Assembly: GCA_963786195.1 (NCBI GenBank)
Contig: CAWAYH010000009.1
Coordinates: 248,001-312,000, forward strand
DNA from: CAWAYH01 sp963786195
Lineage (GTDB): Bacteria > Acidobacteriota > Vicinamibacteria > Vicinamibacterales > 2-12-FULL-66-21
Direction of reading: 5' to 3'
Length of the DNA stretch: 64,000 nucleotides
Translations under genes and position numbers: made by a program
Notes under the pieces: generated by a model
Seen by the model: the letters and a program-made list of their open reading frames with translations, nothing else
What the model was told of the DNA's origin: nothing
Database searches by the model: none
Shown: positions 24,860-36,668 of the stretch, piece by piece
How positions within the stretch are numbered: the first letter of the stretch is position 1
How the letters are laid out: each line of letters begins with the position of its first letter

Positions 24860-27800
24860 TCACACGGGTCCAGCGCCCGAGGTTTCCCGTGCGCTCGCGG
24901 GTCGCGACGCGTGGGGCCGGATGGGGACTGCGAGCGTCACCCGTGTCCCCTGGTCCGGCTGCGAGATTACTTCGAGTGTTCCTCCCAGGCTGGCGGCCCG
25001 TCGGCGCATGCTCCTCAACCCTTGACCGGTGGCGTCGGTGATCGGTTCGAATCCGCGCCCATCGTCCGAGACGGTCAACGAGAGCCGGCGCCCGTCCACG
25101 CGCAGGATCACCTCGACCCTCGTGGCCTCGGCATGACGGATGATGTTGTTGATCGCTTCCTTGAACACCAGAAAGAGCTCGCGCCGGGCGACGGTGCCAA
25201 CAGGCACGGTCGCGGCGCCGGTCGTTCGAAATTCAAGAGCGATGCCCCGCGGGGGGAACACTTCGTTCGCCAATCGACGCATGCGCGTCGCCAGGTCGTT
25301 GAACCGATCGTGATGGGGATCGATCGCCCAGACGATCTCGCTCATCGCATCGACGGACTCACGCGACAGGCTTGCGATGCGCGACAGCGGCTGGTCGATC
25401 GCCTGCTCGCGCTCTCCGGCCTGAGCGCGCGCGACCTCGCTCAGGATCGCAATCTGCGACAGGTTCGCGCCGACATCGTCGTGGAGATCGGTCGCGATGC
25501 GCGTGCGCACACGCTCGAGCTCGAGCGCGCGGACGAGGCGATACCGATAGACCGCATGAATGGCCAGTGCGCCACAGGTTCCAAGGAGTGCGATGAACCA
25601 CCAGCGCTGCCAGACCGGAGGAAGAATAGTGAACGCCACCGCGGCGGTGGCGGGGCTCACCAGGCCTTCCGCGGCGATCGCCTGCACGACGAAACGATAG
25701 CCGCCTGGGGAGAGGCTCGCGTAGTTGACGCTTCGCTGGTCAGTTGGCCTCGCTCCAGTCCCGGTCGACCGGTTCGAGCTTGTACTGATAACGAAGGTCG
25801 ACGGCCGTGGTGATGCCGAAGAAGTCAATCTGCAACCGATTCTCGTGAGGCCTGAGCTCGAGTGCCCTGAACTTCGCGTTCGCCCAAATCGGAGACGAAA
25901 TAACTCTCGCCGGCGACGCGCAGGCCGCCGATGAAAACGGCCGGTGGCGCCCCAGGCCGGTCGGGTTCCGGGATCAGGCGCGAGAGACCCCGGAGCGTCG
26001 CGAACCAGAGGGCACCGTGACGGTCGCGCATCGCCGAGTACGGCGCACTCCCAGCCAAACCGTCCGCGGTCGTGAAGTGCCGAACGCGGCCGGCGCGCGT
26101 GTCGAGCCGGTCGAGACCGCGAGCGACGCCGAGATAGATCCGCCCCAGGCGGTCGTCCGTGATGCAGCTGACGCTGTTGCTGGACAAGCCATCAACCGTG
26201 GTGTAGGCAACAAACCGGGGTCTGTCGTCGGCGGGCGCATCGATCCGACTCGCGCCCCGCTCCGCCGACCCGACCCAGAGTCGACCCTGTCCATCGAGAT
26301 GGAGCGCGGTGATCACGCCATCCGGCGCCCCGTCGGCCGCCGTGAAGCGTTCGAATCCTCCCGCGCGGTACCGCGCCAGCCCACCGTTCCGGAATCCAAG
26401 CCAGACGTTGCCCGATCGGTCTTCCGCGAACGCCGTGATTCGACTGAATGCCGGGAGGCCGTGCGCCTCCGAGTAGCGGTGGAACACTCCCGTCGCCCGT
26501 TCCCATCGCGTCAGTACAAGCGACGTCGGAATCCTCCGGCCGATCCAGATGTCGCCGCGGGAGTCCTCGAACAGCCGAATCACGTCCTCGCCTGCAAGGC
26601 CATCCCTGGTCGTGTAGATCGCTTTGGCCCGGATGCGTGACAGATCCTCGAGCTTCGCGACGCTCGGAAAGCGGTACACGCCTCGGTCGCCGGGAAGCCA
26701 CCACTCTCCCGTGTGATCTCGAAGCCCCACGGCCAGGCTGATTGAGTCCGCCGGCTCGTCGGACAGATTGGGACGCACGGTCACAAAACGCGCCTCGGCG
26801 AGGCGATGAACGAACTGCCCACCGGTCACGACATAAAGGCTCCCGGATGGATCCTGGATCAGCTCGCCGATATTCCCGCGTCCGAGGCCGTCCGCTTCGG
26901 TGAAGGTGCTGAATCCGTGTCGGGCAATCCTGGAAGCTCCGGCCGCACTCGTCCCGACCCAGACGTTGCCGTCGCGATCCTCGGCGACGCTCAGCGTGCC
27001 TGTTACGCCTCCGCCCTTCGTGATGGCTTCGAATCGCTGGCCGTCAAATCGGGTCAGGCCGTCCAATGAGCCTATCCACAGGTGGCCGTCGGATGAGCGG
27101 TGAAGCACGCGAATGCTCGCGCCAGCCAATCCGTCCGCGTTCGCGTACCGGATGGCGTCGCCTGCCTTCGCTGGAGCGTTGATGGACCGCGCGCGGATCG
27201 GCCGCAGCGCGCGGGACGCGAGGGATGACGATGCGGGCTCGGCGTAAAACGCGATCAGTCCGGTCTCGTGACCGATCCAGATTCTGTCGCCTTCGTCTGC
27301 GAGCAGCGCGCGCACGTGATCCGCACCCTGCACGGGTCCGACCGTGTAGTGGAGGGTGCGGCCGTCCGGCAGCCGTCGGCTCAGTCCCCAGGACGATCCG
27401 ATCCAGAGACTGCCTTCGGCGTCTTCCGCGAACGCCCAGACGAGCACGGCGCGGTCGGGGCCCGACGGCAATCCGAGGTCGACTTCCCGGAACGTGGCCG
27501 ACGCGCTCTCATCGAGCAGAAACGCGCCGCCGTCGGTCCCTGCCCAGAGTCGGCCTTTCCGATCTTCGTACAGGACGTTGACGCGATTCGGTTCGGGGCG
27601 ATCGCTGACGGCGAGCACGGTAAAGCGTGAAGAATCTCTCGCCCGAGAACGGGTCGCCGCGTCGTGCGCCGCGCCGTGCGGAATCGGACGCCGGGCGTCA
27701 TCGAACCGTGCTACCCCGCCGCCGTTGGTCGCGACCCAATAGACCCCACGCGAGGTTTCCAGCAGATTCGTGATGACGGCGCTTGGCAGTCCCTGGGCGG

Positions 27801-28038
27801 TACCGTACGTCGTAAACGAGTGGCCATCAAACCGGCTCAGACCCTGAGCCGTGCAGAACCAGAGAAACCCGCGAGAATCCGCGAGGATGCTGTGGACGCG
27901 CTCGTGGGCCAGGCCGTCGGCCGTCGTGTAGGTCTTGATTGGCAGCCGCTGAGCCAGCACTGGCGCCGCCGGACAGCTCAGGGCTGCCGCAAGGATGGCC
28001 GAGTGGATCAGCGCCGGGCGTCGGCAGTCGGTCACCAC
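24860..28038 (-). CDS. Propeller-type sensor histidine kinase (two frameshifts)
   Basis: Corrected length about 1058 residues. Signal-like N-terminus, then ~13 two-component-regulator propeller repeats (units such as LPSAVITNLLETSRG, GLSRFDG, GNVWVGT), a Y_Y_Y domain (from RALELRPHENRLQIDFFGI), one transmembrane helix (WWFIALLGTCGALAIHAV), a HisKA_3 dimerisation helix with the phospho-acceptor His in DLHDDVGANLSQI, and a HATPase domain (NNIIRHAEA, DDGRGF). Two surplus bases, near 25888 and 25738, split it; removing both gives one continuous frame. The periplasmic propeller probably binds glycans as in related polysaccharide-sensing kinases. The response regulator follows 55 bp later. Confidence 0.88.
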
Positions 28039-28050
28039 GCACCTCGCAGG

Positions 28051-30763
28051 TCATTTCCTGATGACGGAGGGCCAGTTCACCACGAGCGTGATCGGGGCCG
28101 TCGTCGGTTCCTCGACAGAGGTGTTGACCAGAAACCGTCGACCGTCGGCGGTCACATCGTACGGATAGGCATCGAGCCTGGCAAAGGGGCGGGGACGAGC
28201 CTTGAAGAGGGGCCTCGCGGCACCTACTTCGAAGTGTGAACCCTGACCGTTGACGGCCACGGCGGTCAGCGTCTCGTCAAGGGCCAGGTAGAAGATCTCC
28301 TGACCATCACGCTTCCAGCGCGGCCACCCGCCGCCGGCAGCCGACACTCGCGTCTTTTCACCCTTACCCGGAAACGACGAAACGAAGACTTCCCGTTTCC
28401 CCGTTTCCGCAGTCATGTAGGCGAGCCAGCGCCCATCCGGAGAGAACTGCGCGTGTGATTCTATGTACGTTTCCTGCAGGAACGGCTCGGCTTTCGCGGG
28501 GCTGGAGAGCGTCAGAAGCCACAGGTCGCTCCGGGCGACGACGCCGCCGCCGGCGATATACACGAGGAACCGGCCGTCCCGGGACCAGTCCGAGGCGAAC
28601 TTGCCGAGGCCGTCCTCGAAGACACGCTGCTCCTGACCTGACGCGCCCATTGGTTTTCGGTACAGCTGGATGCTGCCTTGCCGGCGCGAGCTGAAGATGA
28701 TGTCTCGCCCGTCGAGGCGCGACCAGATGGGCGCGAAATCGTCCCCAGGGTCGAACGTGAACCGTTCGCGAATGCCGCGCCCGAGGTCGAAGACCCACAG
28801 GTCGCGTGTCGCGAGCGAAGGGTCCATCACGCTGACTGCGGCGCGCGTCCCGTCCGGCGACAGCATCACGTCGCCGTAGTCCGCCTGATCGCCAACGCTG
28901 GCGAGCCGAGTGCCCCTGCCGTCGAACCAGGCCAGCTGCGATCGAGTAAGGAGGCCTGTCTGATACGCGAGCAGACCCGTCTCCGAGACGGTGAATCCCC
29001 CCGGCGTGCCCGTCGAGCCGCCGCCGGTAATCTGCACGTGCTCGACGATGGGCCTCGCTTCGCCGCTCAGCTCGAGGCGATCGGCATCGAACGGCTGCGC
29101 GACCAGCGTGTCGCCGCGAACGAACAGCAATCTGACCGTTGGCGTACTTCGCGTTCGACCCACGCTCCACGAGGAGCTTGCCGGGCTCCTTCGAATCGAG
29201 GCTGCCCAGCATGATCGCGCGCGCGTCGGTCAGGCCGCCAGCCTTGCTTCCGACGACGAAGTACAGAAAGTGCCGACCGTCGGGGAGGAAAAACGGGTAC
29301 CAGTGCTGCACGTCGCCGGCGGCAGTATCGAGCGTCGTCACCGGCGTCGGTGTTCCGCCCGATGGCGAGACGCGGTAGATCGGATCGCCTCCCTTCGGCG
29401 TGAACAGAATCACACCGTCCGTGTTCCACGACCCCGTCGATCCGATTGACACGTCGGCCAGCGCAACGGGCGGGCCGCCGGCCACATCGACTCGCTTGAG
29501 CTTGCCCTCCGCGATGAAGGCGATCGATTTGGAATCGGGCGACCAGAACGGGAACGATGCGCCGTCAGTCCCGGCGAGGGGCTGAGGAACAGACGTATCC
29601 AGCGGACGAACCCACAAGAGCGTCCGTCCGCCAGCGTCGGTGGCAACCATCGCGAGCCGCCGGCCATCCGGCGACAGCGTGAAACGTCCCGGCGGATTGT
29701 TCGTGCCCAGACGAAACCCCTCGGGCAGCGCAATCGACGTGCTGTAGGTGCGAACGTCGGCCGACTCGCGATCGACATCCCATCGTCCGCGCGCAAGAAC
29801 CGCGATGAGACCGGCGAGGCATGCTCCCGCTACGACCCACGCGGCCAGCTCGCGTCTGCTCCACCGCGCGGCCGCAGGCGCCTGATCGACGACGGCGATC
29901 CGATCCGAGCCGGCGTCAGGTGATCCGCTGAGCGCTTCGTCGAGCTCAATACGTGCGTCGGCGATGTCGTGCAGCCGGCGGGTGGGATCCTTCTCCAGGC
30001 ACCGGCGGACGAGCCATCGCACTCGTGGAGGGGCGGAGGCCGGCAGAACCGCCAGATCCGGCTCGCGGCCGAGGATCGCGGCAATCGTGTCGGAGATCGA
30101 TTGACCCGGAAACGGGTGCCGACCCGTCAGCAGCTCGTACAGCACGCACCCGAACGCCCAGATGTCGGTGCGTTTGTCGACCGGCTTTCCACGCGCCTGC
30201 TCCGGACTCATGTAGGCCGCTGTGCCCACGACGATTCCCATTGCCGTTGCCGGCTGAAGCTCGGTCGGCGAATTCGTGTCGCGCTCGAGCGTTTTCGCGA
30301 GCCCGAAATCGAGCACTTTCACCTGACCCCCGGCGGTCAGCGCGATGTTCGCGGGCTTGAGGTCGCGATGGATGATCCCCTTGTCGTGCGCGGTGTGCAG
30401 CGCGTCAGCCACCTGGCGCGCGATCGTGAGCGCCTCGCGGATTGGCAGCGGGCCATCCTTCAAGGCCGCGGCAAGCGTCTCTCCCTCCACCAGCTCAAGG
30501 ACGATGAACCGCGAGCCGCTCGACTCTTCGATGCCGTAGATCGAGGCAATGTGCGGATGATTCAGCGACGCGAGGATCTGCGCTTCCCGCTGGAAGCGCG
30601 CCACCCGTTCGGGATCGGTATGTGCCAGATCCGGGAGCGACTTGATGGCGACGTCCCGGCCGAGGCGCGAATCGCGGGCGCGATAGACCTCGCCCATGCC
30701 GCCGGCGCCGATGGCGGAGAGGATCTGATACGGTCCAACCTGAGTGCCGGATTGGAGCCGCAA
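28051..30763 (-). CDS. Transmembrane Ser/Thr protein kinase with PD40/WD40-like propeller, one frameshift
   Basis: Corrected length about 903 residues. Kinase domain 1-280: Gly loop GAGGMGEVYRA, Lys41 in VAIK, catalytic HRDLKPAN (Asp134), VLDFGLAK and the activation segment GTAAYMSPEQ. One membrane helix near residue 310, then a C-terminal TolB/PD40-type propeller (repeats such as FTLSPDGRRLAM, FWSPDSKSIAF, QFSPDGRWLAY). One surplus A near 29133 breaks the frame inside the propeller. The pattern is a common acidobacterial receptor kinase. It lies four bases after coxG, suggesting co-transcription with the molybdenum hydroxylase cluster. Confidence 0.9.
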
Positions 30764-30767
30764 ATGT

Positions 30768-31208
30768 TCAGCCCTCCGCCAGCTTCCGCTGGAGACAATT
30801 GAAGAAGCGATCCATCATCATCCGCGCGGTCGCTCCCAGCAGCCGCTGGCCCACCTGTGCGACCAGCCCCCCGACCTGCACCGAACCCGTGACGTCCACG
30901 ACGACACCCTGATCGTGTGACTCGAGAGCGACCGACGAGTTGCCCTGCACGAATCCGGGACGGCCTTTGCCATCGATCAGCAACCGATACGACTTCCCGG
31001 GAACCTTGTCCGCGATGGTGACCGTGCCCTCGAACGTGCCGGTAATGGCCGCCACGCCCGCATTGAGCACGACGCGGTAGCGATCCTCGCCGATCGGTTC
31101 GAACGTCTGGCAGCCAGGCAGGCACGATGCGATTGCCTTGGGATCCATCAGCAGATCCCAGACACGCGCCGCCGGCGCGGTGAACTGATATTGGGCATTC
31201 AGATCCAT
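30768..31208 (-). CDS. coxG: CoxG-like SRPBCC protein
   Basis: 146 residues of the CO dehydrogenase subunit G (START/SRPBCC) family: the N-terminus FTAPAARVWDLLMDPKAIASC is followed by LPGCQTFE, and GTFEGTVTIADKVPG in the middle. In Oligotropha CoxG is needed to recruit the enzyme to the membrane. It usually also has a C-terminal membrane helix; here the protein ends after the domain (NCLQRKLAEG), so it is the short, soluble form. Last cox gene of this cluster; separated from coxE by the hairpin element at 31223-31330. Confidence 0.86.
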   Translation of the reverse strand: MDLNAQYQFTAPAARVWDLLMDPKAIASCLPGCQTFEPIGEDRYRVVLNAGVAAITGTFEGTVTIADKVPGKSYRLLIDGKGRPGFVQGNSSVALESHDQGVVVDVTGSVQVGGLVAQVGQRLLGATARMMMDRFFNCLQRKLAEG

Positions 31209-31222
31209 GTGTCTGGTCTCAT

Positions 31223-31330
31223 CCGAGGGGCTTCGCCCCTCGGACTCCCCTACTGGCTCGCTTGCGGGGGCCCTTCGCGCCCCGCGCCGCTCGCCAGGCT
31301 CACTCGCTCCCGCTCGTTCGCACTGTTTGT
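31223..31330. repeat. GC-rich multi-hairpin intergenic element, copy 2
   Basis: Opens with CCGAGGGGC-TTC-GCCCCTCGG at 31223-31243, then GACTCCCCTAC, a dyad around GCGGGGGCCC/GCGCCCCGC and GGCTCACTCGCT. It shares its layout and flanking words with 11703-11809. It fills the coxE-coxG junction. Confidence 0.7.
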
Positions 31331-31373
31331 GAGAGAGCTTCTAGTCTGTTCTCCACGTTCGCGAATTCGATCA

Positions 31374-32538
31374 TCAACGGCGTCGCGTCGACCGATCCGG
31401 CAGCGCTCCAAGATGCGACGCCAGCTCGTCCAGGCTCGTCATGTTGCGCACCGAGAGAAAGTCGTCGACGAACGGCAGCGCCGCGCGCATGCCGCGCGTC
31501 AGCGGCTCGTACCCGGGCGAGCCGATCAATGGGTTGAGCCAGATCAGCCGGAAGCTTCCTCTCTGCACTCGCGCGATTTCTGCCGTGAGGAGGTCGGGGT
31601 CCCCGAGATCCCAGCCGTCGGAGATGAGGAGCACCGTCGGACCGCCGCGGAGCACCCGTCGCGCCCATTCGAGATTGAACGCCCGGAGCGCTTCGCCGAT
31701 GCGCGTGCCGCCAGACCAGTCCCTCGCGGTTTCGCGCACGCGCGCCAGCGCGTCCGCGATCGGCCGGTTGACGAATTCTCTGGTGACGCGTGTCAGCCTG
31801 GTCGAGAACAGGAACAGCTCGATCGAGCGCCGGCGATACGCGAGCGCGTGGATGAAGAGGAGCAGCATCCGCGATGTACGGCTCCATCGAGCCGCTGACG
31901 TCGCACAGGAGCACCAGGGGCCGCGGCGCGATCCGGCGACGCCGCCGCGGGATGACGATCGGCTCGCCCGCGTGACGGATGTTGACGCGCAGCAGGCGTC
32001 GCTGATCGATGGCCGTTCCCGAACCGGCTTCCCATCGCCGTGTAATCCTGTCGCCGGCCGCCCACGGCAGCCTGTCGATCGCGGCGCGCGCGCGACTGAC
32101 GTCGGCCTGGTCGTACTCCGCGAAGTCCTTCAGCCGCCAGACCTCCGCCGGGCTGTAGCTTCTCACGGGAACGTCGCGGGCGTCCTCGGGCTGGATACGG
32201 CCTTCGTCATCCACCCGCCCGGGCACGCCGGCCGTCGTCATCCACCGTGTCTTCATGGTGGCGCGGCGGGGCACGTTGAGCGGCCGCGGACGCGTGGCGT
32301 CGCGGGAGGGCCAGGCGCGCCAGAACTGCAGGAACAGCCGATCGAACGTCCGCAAATCCTCGCGCCGGCTGACGAGAACGGCGCGCAGCGCGTCCCGCAC
32401 GTCGTTCCGGCGTTCGACCCCGGTGACCTCCAGCGCGCGGTACGCGTCACTGGTCGCGTTCGCCGGGACGGCGAGCCCCGCAGCCCGCAGCGTTCGTGCG
32501 AACACGAGCACGTTCTCCAGCAGATGCTGCCCGGTCAT
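31374..32538 (-). CDS. coxE: CoxE-like VWA-domain protein, one frameshift
   Basis: VWA protein that pairs with the AAA+ ATPase CoxD in maturation of the Mo-Cu/Mo active site (known for Oligotropha CoxDE). The corrected product is 387 residues: N-terminal helical part with the basic segment RRRRIAPRPLVLL, then the VWA metal site CDVSGSMEPYIA, and in the second frame FIHALAYRRRSIELFLFSTR, GGTRIGEALRAF and LLISDGWDLGDP. A surplus G near 31869 causes the break. The ATG at 32538 overlaps the coxD TGA by one base. Confidence 0.87.
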
Positions 32539-33444
32539 CAGCGTTCGCGCGCGGCCGCGGTCTCCGCCTGCTCGACGAGCGCCCTGGATCGATCGCCGCG
32601 AAGCGACTCGAGATCGTCGTGATCCTTGACGAGGATGCCGAGGGTCTGCTCCACGACGCTGCGGATCGAGCCGATCCTGTCCGAGCGCCACGAGCGCGGC
32701 GACCCAGTCGAGCGTTTCGGAAATGCCCGCAACCCGGTGCAGGTCGGCACGCCGCAGCATCTGGACGAACGCCGTGACCTGTTCCGCGAGCCGCCGCGGC
32801 GCGTCCGGCAATCGGGTCAGGACGATGCGGAGCTCTTTGTCGAAGTCCGGATACGGGATCCAGTGATAGAGGCAGCGGCGCTTCAGCGCGTCGTGCAGCT
32901 CGCGCGTGCGGTTCGAGGTGATGACGACGATCGGCGGCCGCGCGGCGCGAATCGTGCCGAGCTCCGGAATCGTCACCTGAAAGTCGGAGAGCAGCTCGAG
33001 GAGAAAGCCCTCGAACGGGTCGTCGGCGCGATCGATCTCGTCGATGAGGAGGACAGGGACCTCCTCACGCCTGAGGGCCCGAAGGAGCGGGCGCTGAATG
33101 AGGAACGTCTCGCCGAAGAGCTCGCGCGCCGCCGCCTCGCGGTCGAGCGAATGCGTGGCCTCGAGCAGCCGGATTTCGAGCAGCTGCCGGGGGTAGTTCC
33201 ATTCGTAGAGCGCCTGGGAGACGTCGATGCCCTCGTAGCACTGCAGGCGAATGAGCTCGGTGTCGAGCGCGGCGGACAACGCTTTGGCGATTTCCGTCTT
33301 GCCCACGCCCGCTTCGCCTTCGACGAGCAGCGGCCGTCCGAGCTGCAGCGCGAGATAGACGGGAACCGCCAGGCTGCGTTCGCAGACGTAGTTTTCCCCG
33401 GCCAGAAGCTCTTGAAGGTGGTCGATGGACGAGGGGAGGCGCAC
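32538..33444 (-). CDS. coxD: CoxD-like MoxR-family AAA+ ATPase, one frameshift
   Basis: MoxR-type AAA+ chaperone for the molybdenum hydroxylase. It begins at a GTG (33444), two bases before which the coxM gene stops. Walker A is GEAGVGKTEIAK, Walker B VLLIDEIDRAD, sensor VVITSNRTREL and the Arg finger region LKRRCLYHWIPYP. Near 32670 one surplus C shifts the frame; the true end is VVEQTLGILVKDHDDLE and then AETAAARER. Corrected length 301 residues, as for other CoxD proteins. Confidence 0.9.
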
Positions 33445-33445
33445 G

Positions 33446-34313
33446 CTAGCCCGTTCGCTCGAGCGCCCGCTGCAGCGCGCGCTTCACATAGACCGGCGCC
33501 ATCGCCTTGCGATAGTCCCCCGAGGCAAAGACATCGCCCAGGAGATCGTCGCCTGAGATCGCCGCTGACCTGCGCGGCCGCCTGGGCGGCGCTTTCGGCC
33601 GACGCGGGCTTGCCGGCCAGCGCGGCCTCGACCGGACGGCACCGCCGCGCGACCGGCAGCAGTCCGCCGAGTGCGATGCGGGCCCAGGCGCAGGTGCCGT
33701 TCTGGACCGAGACGATCGCCGCCGCGCCGAGAACCGCGTAGTGGGACGCCGGATGGCTGAACTTGACGTAGGCCATGCGCTGATCGCCGGCGCGCGCCGG
33801 GACTTCGACCGCGGTCAGGATCTCGTCGGGCTCGAGCGTCGTCGTCATCATCCCCTGCAGGAACTCGCCGATTGCCGTGACGCGCTCGCCGCGAGCACCA
33901 GCGATGTGGATCTTCGCGTCCAGCGCGACGAGAACGGTCGGCAGATCCGATGCGGGATCCGCATGCGCGATGTTGCCGCCGATCGTGCCGCAGTTCCGGA
34001 CCTGCGTATCGCCGATCATGCCGGCGGCTTCACCGAGGATCGGGCATGCGGTTCGCAGCGCGGATGACGCCACGATCTCGGCGTGCGTCGTGAGGGCACC
34101 GATCCGGATCGAAGAACCACTCGTGGCGATGCCCTTCAACGCCGCGATCCGCCCGACGTCAATCAGCGCTGTGGGCTGCGCCAGCCTCATCTTCAGCAAG
34201 GGAACCAGGCTGTGCCCGCCGGCGAGCACCTTGGCGCCCGGATGCTGCTGCAGGAGTCTGCGCGCCTCTTCCACGGACGACGCCCGGTAGTAGTCGAATG
34301 GTGCTGAGAACAT
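33446..34313 (-). CDS. coxM: Molybdenum hydroxylase FAD-binding subunit (CoxM-like), one frameshift
   Basis: Medium subunit that passes electrons from the iron-sulfur protein to its acceptor through FAD. The corrected protein is 288 residues. It begins MFSAPFDYYRASSVEEA and has the FAD signatures LAGGHSLVPLLKMR (AGGHS loop) and IGGNIAHADPASDLP (TIGGN loop). A surplus base near 33556 shifts the frame; the true C-terminus is DDLLGDVFASGDYRKAMA and then LQRALERTG. It starts just after the coxL stop and is followed by coxD. Confidence 0.9.
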
Positions 34314-34314
34314 G

Positions 34315-36668
34315 TCAACGACCCTCCCCGCGCTGCATCGCCCGCCACACCCGCTCAGGCGTGAGCGGCATGACCAGCTCGGGCGCGCCGAACGGCGCGA
34401 GCGCGTCCACGACGGCGTTATAGACCGTGACCGTCGAAGCAATGGTCCCCGCTTCGCCGATGCCCTTCACGCCCAGCGGGTGATGCGGCGAGCGCGTGAC
34501 GGTCGACTGCACGTCGATGTCGGGCAGCACGTCAGCCCGTGGCAACGCGTAGTCGAGCAGCGATCCCGTCAGGAGCTGGCCGTTCTCGTCGTACACCGCG
34601 CCTTCCCAGAGCGCCTGCCCGATGCCCTGCACGACGCCGCCGTGCACCTGACCCTCGACGATCATCGGATTGATCTGAGGTCCGCAATCGTCGACCGCGA
34701 CGTACTTCCGCAGATCGACCCGGCCGGTTTCCCCGTCGACCTCGACAACGGCGACGTGCGCGCCGAACGGATAGACGAAGTTCGGCGGATCGTAGAAGCT
34801 CGTCGCTTCGAGTCCGGCTTCCATGCCCTGCGGCATGTTCCAGGCGACGTTGGCCATCAGCGCGATGTCCTGGATCGTCTTGAACCGGCTCGGCGAGCCC
34901 TTCACGAAGAACTTGCCGTCCTCGTAGTCGATGTCCTCGGATGCCGCTTCGAGCAGGTGCGCCGTCAGGCGCTTCGCCTTGTCCTTGATCTTCCCGACGG
35001 CCGTCGCCAGCGCCGCCCCGCCAACGGCCGTCGTCCGGCTCCCATACGTGCCCCAGCCCATGGGCGTGTTGTCCGTGTCGCCGTGCACGACCTTGACGTC
35101 GTTGACGTCCACGCCCAGCTCGTTCGCGACGATCTGCGCGAATGTCGTCTCCTCGCCCTGGCCGTGCGGCGACGCGCCGATGAACACGTTGACCTTGCCG
35201 GTCGGATGGAACCGGACGATCGCGCTTTCCCAGAGTCCACCCTGGAACCCGACGGCGCCCGCCACCTGTGACGGGCCGAGGCCGCAGATCTCGACGTAGG
35301 TCGAGACCCCGATGCCCATATAGCGCCCTTCTTTCCGAAGGCGTCGCCTGTTCGGCTCTGAGCTGCGCGTAGCCCGCGCGATCGAGCGCCTTGTCGAGCG
35401 CACGCTGGTAGTTGCCGCTGTCGTACGTCAGGCCCGTCACGACGGCGTGACCGTTGTCGAACGGCGGGAGCAGGTTGCGCCGGCGGATCTCGACCGGATC
35501 CATCTGCAGCTTGCGTGCGAGGACGTCCATCATCCGTTCGAGCATGAACGTCGCTTCGGGACGTCCGGCGCCGCGATACGCCTCGACCGGCGTCGTGTTC
35601 GTGTAGACGCCGTACACGTCTTCCTTGACGGCGGGAAGATCGTACGGCCCCGAGAGCATCAGCCCGTGCAGGATCGTCGGGATTCCGGGCGCCGCTGTCG
35701 ACAGGTACGCGCCCATGCCGGCCCACACCGTGCACCGCAGGCCGAGGATCTTGCCGTCCTTCGTCGCCGCGAGCTCGACCTCCTGGACGTGATCGCGTCC
35801 GTGCGTCGTGGCCTGGTAGTTCTCGCTTCTGGTCTCCGTCCACTTGACCGGGCGCCCGAGCTTCATCGCGCAGAACACGGTCAGGAAATCGCCGGGATAC
35901 TGCGCGATCTTGCTGCCGAATCCGCCACCCACCTCCGGGGCGATGACACGCAGCTTGTCTTCGGGCACGCCGGTGACCACCGAGCACGCGAAGCGCACGA
36001 TGTGGGGATTCTGGGTCGTGTTCCAGAGCGTCAGCTCGCCGGTGGCGGTGACGAATTTCGCGACGGCCGATCTGCGGCTCGATCGCCGTCGGGATCAGGC
36101 GCTGCTGGATGATCCGGTCCTTGACCACGACGTCGGCGTTGGCGAACGCCGCGTCGATGTCGCCGCCGGCAACGGTCCAGTGGAACGCGACGTTCTGCGG
36201 AATGCCGTCGTGGAGCTCCGACGCGCCTGCCTCCGACGCGCGCTTCGGATCGACGACGGCCGGAAGCGGCTCGTAGTCGACATCGATCAAATCCACGGCG
36301 TCCTGCGCCTGATACCGGCTCTCGGCCACGACAACGGCGACGCAGTCGCCGACGTAGCGGACGACGTCCTTTGCCAGGACCGGATACGGACCGATGCGAA
36401 GATCGGAGTTCGGCACGAGCCAGAGGCACGGCACGGGCTTCAGGCCCTTCTCCGTATCTGCCGCGGTGTAAACGGCAATCACGCCCGGGGCGGAGCGGGC
36501 CCGCGACGTGTCGACGCGCCTGATCCGCGCGTGCGCGTGGGGGCTCCGCAGGATCGCCGCGTGCACCAGGCCGGGCAGGGCGATGTCGTCGGTGTACGAC
36601 GCCGATCCGGTGATCAGCCGTGGGTCTTCGCGGCGCCGGATGCCAGAACCGAAGACGGCGGTCGTCAT
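34315..36668 (-). CDS. coxL: Form-II aerobic CO dehydrogenase-like / molybdenum hydroxylase large subunit, two frameshifts
   Basis: Catalytic molybdopterin subunit, corrected length 783 residues. The N-terminus (FGSGIRRREDPRLITG) and the segments PEVGGGFGSK, AYRGAGRPEATF and GVKGIGEAGTIAS are family hallmarks. The active-site loop reads AYRGAGR, diagnostic of form II; form I, proven CO oxidisers, has AYRCSFR. The gene order S-L-M also fits form II. The physiological substrate is therefore open. Surplus bases near 36077 and 35323 cause two frame changes; each is repaired by removing one base. Start ATG overlaps the coxS stop (ATGA). Confidence 0.9.
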
